From positions 1 to 7,728 of the forward strand of contig CAKTIH010000105.1 in assembly GCA_934565615.1 (NCBI GenBank): DNA of 7,728 bases. Reading direction: 5' to 3'. Below the pieces are notes generated by a model. It was given only the letters and a program-made list of their open reading frames with translations. It was not told the DNA's origin and did no database searches. The stretch comes from an uncultured Oscillospiraceae bacterium. Its GTDB lineage: Bacteria > Bacillota > Clostridia > Oscillospirales > Oscillospiraceae. The translations under genes and the position numbers were made by a program. Shown in pieces: positions 5,978-7,728 of this stretch (within the stretch, counting starts at the first letter, position 1; every line of letters starts with the position of its first letter).

Positions 5978-6900
5978 TGTCTGCCTCCGCTTTTACGCTG
6001 GGCACGGCGCTCTCTGATCTTCGCTATCTGGCGGCCGTAATGGCGGCCCTCGGAGAGCTTCGGGTAGGCCATAGCGATACGCTCGGAGATGATGTTGGGC
6101 TTTCTGAGCGCTTCGAGCTTCGCTTCAAGCTCGGCCTTTCTCGCACGCAGAGCCTCAAGGCTCTCATCCTCGCGCGCCTTGACCTCGCGGTTTATCTCAC
6201 TGCGCTTTTCGAGCACGTCCTCAAAGGCTTCCTTGCGGCGCTCGGCAAGCTCGGGGTGCTTTTCATCGAAGGCTTCGCTGCGCTCCTTGCTGTGCTCCAC
6301 GCCTGCATAGACTTTTTCACCGATAGCGTCGGACACGGCGGTCATGGCTTTTTCAAGCTCGTCGATAGCGCGCAGGCGCTTCGGCAGCTTGAGCATGCTC
6401 CAGAGCGTGATGACCGCATCGGCGATGAGCGCAGCTGTGAAGAATACCATGAGCCAGAGACTGAGCTTTTCGGGAATGGCGCAGATGAGCTTAAAGATCA
6501 TCGGATGAATAACATCGACGACGAGCACGCAGGCCGCGCCCCAGACGAGAGAGAACTCAAGGCAGATATAGCCCTTGATGTTGAAGGGATTCTCGGAATA
6601 GTCCCACCACTTGTCATGGAAGAACTGCTCCATGATAAAGCCGATGAAGAACTCCAGCGCCGAGGTGAGCACCATGCTGCCGAAAAACAGCAGCGCGAGA
6701 TTATCCTTGACGGGCTCGAGCACCAGCAGCACTATCAGCACGCCGAAGCCGTAGATCGGGCAGACGGGGCCGTTGAGAAAGCCGCGGTTGACAAAGATGC
6801 CGCGGCGCACCGCCGCAAAGGCGACCTCGCAGCACCAGCCGAGAAACGAATATACAAGAACTATCCATATCATCTGACCAAAGCTGTAACCAATATCCAT
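5974..6900 (-). CDS. CmpB-family membrane protein (putative ABC transporter type IV) with coiled-coil tail
   Basis: This 308-residue integral membrane protein shows about five hydrophobic segments, near residues 10-30, 48-64, 68-90, 112-131 and 146-170. The conserved family blocks NRGFLNGPVCPIYG (38-51) and WWDYSENPFNIKGYICLEFS (98-117) are visible. These identify the CmpB/'putative ABC transporter type IV' family, which is common in Clostridia. The transporter name is weakly founded: there is no ATPase partner here. Residues 171-308 form a long, charged, probably cytoplasmic coiled coil rich in Glu, Arg and Ala, an extension that may mediate partner binding. The ATG 6900-6898 has GGAGG (6911-6907) at 6 nt. 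It is the first gene of the operon with hemZ and the nucleoside kinase, and its TGA overlaps the hemZ GTG. Confidence 0.82.
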   Translation of the reverse strand: MDIGYSFGQMIWIVLVYSFLGWCCEVAFAAVRRGIFVNRGFLNGPVCPIYGFGVLIVLLVLEPVKDNLALLFFGSMVLTSALEFFIGFIMEQFFHDKWWDYSENPFNIKGYICLEFSLVWGAACVLVVDVIHPMIFKLICAIPEKLSLWLMVFFTAALIADAVITLWSMLKLPKRLRAIDELEKAMTAVSDAIGEKVYAGVEHSKERSEAFDEKHPELAERRKEAFEDVLEKRSEINREVKAREDESLEALRARKAELEAKLEALRKPNIISERIAMAYPKLSEGRHYGRQIAKIRERRAQRKSGGRQ

Positions 6901-6920
6901 AACGAACCTCCGGTATGATA

Positions 6921-6944
6921 AGCTGTCGGTATTTGTCGACAGCT
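6921..6944 (-). promoter_or_regulatory. Inverted repeat at the operon transcription start
   Basis: AGCTGTCG (6921-6928) and CGACAGCT (6937-6944) are perfect 8-bp arms with an 8-nt loop. The outer arm begins 1 nt past the -10 hexamer, so the repeat covers the predicted +1 and the 5' end of the mRNA. It could be a repressor operator or a stabilising 5' hairpin. No T-run follows and it does not reach the SD. Confidence 0.6.
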
Positions 6945-6945
6945 C

Positions 6946-6974
6946 ATTATATCAGGCTTTTGCGGTAAACACAA
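6946..6974 (-). promoter_or_regulatory. Promoter of the CmpB-hemZ-nucleoside kinase operon
   Basis: On the minus strand TATAAT (6951-6946) is preceded by TGA, an extended -10 (TGn). A weak -35 TTGTGT (6974-6969) lies at 17 bp. It precedes the CmpB-family start by about 46 bp. Confidence 0.7.
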
Positions 6975-7021
6975 TCGTCAAAAAGCGGGCATTGTTCATG
7001 AAAAAATTTTTGAAAAAACCA

Positions 7022-7051
7022 TTGGAAAAATTTCCGAAAATGTTGTATTAT
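7022..7051 (+). promoter_or_regulatory. Candidate promoter of the CarD-like gene
   Basis: TTGGAA (7022-7027) and TATTAT (7046-7051) are separated by 18 bp and lie about 34 bp upstream of the chosen ATG. Other AT-rich -10-like sequences follow (for example at 7057-7066), so the exact start is uncertain. Confidence 0.5.
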
Positions 7052-7084
7052 AGGTATGTAATATATGATAGGGGTAGATTTACG

Positions 7085-7576
7085 ATGTATTCGGTCGGAG
7101 AAAAGATAGTTTACGGAGAGAACGGCGTCTGTACGGTCATTAAAATTGCCCCGCTGGAGATAAGCGGAGCGCCGAAGGACAAGCTTTATTATTATCTTGC
7201 GCCGCTTATCGGCACAGGGGTGTACTATTCGCCGGTGGATTCCGGGGCATTCATGCGCCCTGTCATCAGCCGCGAGGAGGCCGAGGCGCTCATCGACGCG
7301 ATACCCGGTATCGCGCCCGCCGTATGCAACGACAGCCGCTTCAACCATGTCGACGCCTTTTATAAGGAGCTTTTCAAGCAGCACAGCTGCGAGGCGCTGG
7401 TGGCCATCGTCAAGGGACTGCACGGGAGACTGGCCGAGCGCAAGACCAAGAGCAGCCGCGCCGAGTCCACGATGAAGCGCGCGAAGGACATCCTCCACGG
7501 AGAGCTTTCGACCGCACTGGGCATTGAGCTTACCGAGGTCGAGGAGTACATCGCGCAGAGGATAGGGACTAACTGA
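7085..7576 (+). CDS. CarD-family transcriptional regulator
   Basis: The 163-residue protein opens with the CarD/TRCF RNA-polymerase-interacting domain: MYSVGEKIVYGENGVCTVIK, then the strand-rich LYYYLAPLIGTGVYYSPVDS, over about residues 1-60. A mostly helical C-terminal region (about 70-163) follows, the usual size and layout of CarD proteins. CarD binds the RNA polymerase beta subunit and the upstream edge of the transcription bubble and tunes initiation, notably of stable RNA genes in other bacteria. The ATG at 7085 was chosen because the domain begins there; upstream in-frame starts would add a basic stretch encoded by the promoter region. A modest AGGGG SD lies at about 7069-7074. It is divergent from the CmpB operon and is followed directly by hairpin sequence and an IS30 element. 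Confidence 0.88.
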   Translation: MYSVGEKIVYGENGVCTVIKIAPLEISGAPKDKLYYYLAPLIGTGVYYSPVDSGAFMRPVISREEAEALIDAIPGIAPAVCNDSRFNHVDAFYKELFKQHSCEALVAIVKGLHGRLAERKTKSSRAESTMKRAKDILHGELSTALGIELTEVEEYIAQRIGTN

Positions 7577-7650
7577 GTAAGCGCCAGCAGGCATGTATTT
7601 AACTGTATAATAGAACGAGGAGATTTATCCCCTCAGGCGCTTACGCGCCA
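7577..7650 (+). repeat. Hairpin-forming spacer after the CarD gene
   Basis: GTAAGCGCC (7577-7585) begins right after the TGA and is perfectly complementary to GGCGCTTAC (7636-7644). The second arm can instead pair locally with GCGCC (7645-7649) across a TTAC loop. A TATAAT-like sequence sits at 7606-7611 without a -35. There is no T-run after either hairpin before the IS30 end, so if one was the CarD terminator, its tail may have been displaced by the insertion. Confidence 0.45.
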
Positions 7651-7652
7651 GC

Positions 7653-7728
7653 TGGCAGAAAGTCAAGCAAGTGCAACACCTAAATTATGGAACACTTCGG
7701 CAGGTGAGCGCCAGCCGAGGCATTTTCT
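7653..7728 (-). mobile_element. 3' end of an IS30-family insertion sequence (partial)
   Basis: The element is recognised by the transposase C-terminus (7663-7728). Its right end must lie in the ~10-15 bp beyond the stop codon; the boundary of about 7653 is an estimate, since the terminal inverted repeat partner and the target duplication are outside the window. The sequence GTTGCACTTGCTTGAC (minus strand, across the stop) probably belongs to the terminal repeat, as IS30-family terminal repeats often overlap the 3' end of the gene. Confidence 0.65.
7663..7728 (-). CDS. IS30-family transposase, C-terminal 21 residues (partial)
   Basis: The minus-strand frame entering from the right edge reads RKCLGWRSPAEVF, followed by HNLGVALA and TGA (7665-7663). 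The block (R)KCLGW-x-[ST]-P-x-EVF is the hallmark C-terminus of IS30-family DDE transposases. The rest of the gene lies beyond the window. The transposase and the CarD-like gene converge, so the IS sits directly downstream of carD without touching its coding sequence. Confidence 0.85.
   Translation of the reverse strand, partial: RKCLGWRSPAEVFHNLGVALA

Noticed and set aside
6992..7084. Upstream in-frame starts for the CarD-like gene adding ~31 residues
   Set aside because: The added stretch is Lys/Phe-rich, is encoded over the promoter and SD region, and lies before the conserved domain start MYSVGEKIVYGENG.
7581..7715. Three GCGCCAGC octamers spaced 64 and 63 bp apart (7581, 7645, 7708)
   Set aside because: The sequence between copies is not similar, and the third copy is simply the transposase codons for the conserved LGWR; the even spacing is judged chance, not a repeat array.

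Overview
The window looks like a chromosomal segment from a GC-rich, spore-forming (or formerly spore-forming) member of the Clostridia, probably gut Oscillospiraceae or a relative. The pointers are a SpoVT-type sporulation module, a HemZ-type radical SAM protein, a class B sortase remnant, a CarD-like regulator, a zinc-ribbon large serine recombinase, and near-consensus Gram-positive promoters and Shine-Dalgarno (SD) sites. Taxonomy is inferred from gene content only. Almost all genes lie on the minus strand.

Left part (1-441). The first 20 codons of an unidentified minus-strand gene sit at the left edge, with a well-formed promoter that carries an inverted repeat over its -35. Next, reading rightward, come the terminator, the gene and the consensus promoter of tRNA-Val(GAC), and then the terminator of the recombinase gene.

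Middle part (448-3198). A 721-codon gene fuses a large serine recombinase to the complete C-terminal portion of sporulation regulator SpoVT, which has lost its N-terminal DNA-binding half. On the other side of the recombinase lies the C-terminal third of a class B sortase, missing its own N-terminus. Both neighbours are therefore cut on the side facing the recombinase. Between them is a 46-bp site with perfect 11-bp inverted arms, the size of a serine-integrase attachment site. The simplest reading is that a recombinase gene replaced the divergent 5' ends of an old spoVT/srtB pair. A larger element, a conserved fusion family or an assembly chimera remain alternatives.

Right-centre (3197-6951). 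A small uncharacterised gene with an unusual start region is followed by a tight minus-strand operon transcribed from about 6940 down to 3551: a CmpB-family membrane protein, a HemZ-like radical SAM enzyme (GTGA overlap) and a uridine-kinase-like nucleoside kinase (12-bp gap). The operon promoter carries an 8-bp inverted repeat at the predicted transcription start.

Right end (6952-7728). A divergent CarD-family gene is followed by about 75 bp of hairpin-forming spacer and then the 3' end of an IS30-family insertion sequence that runs off the window.

No CRISPR array, rRNA or recognisable replication origin was seen, and no stretch over 300 bp lacks a gene.
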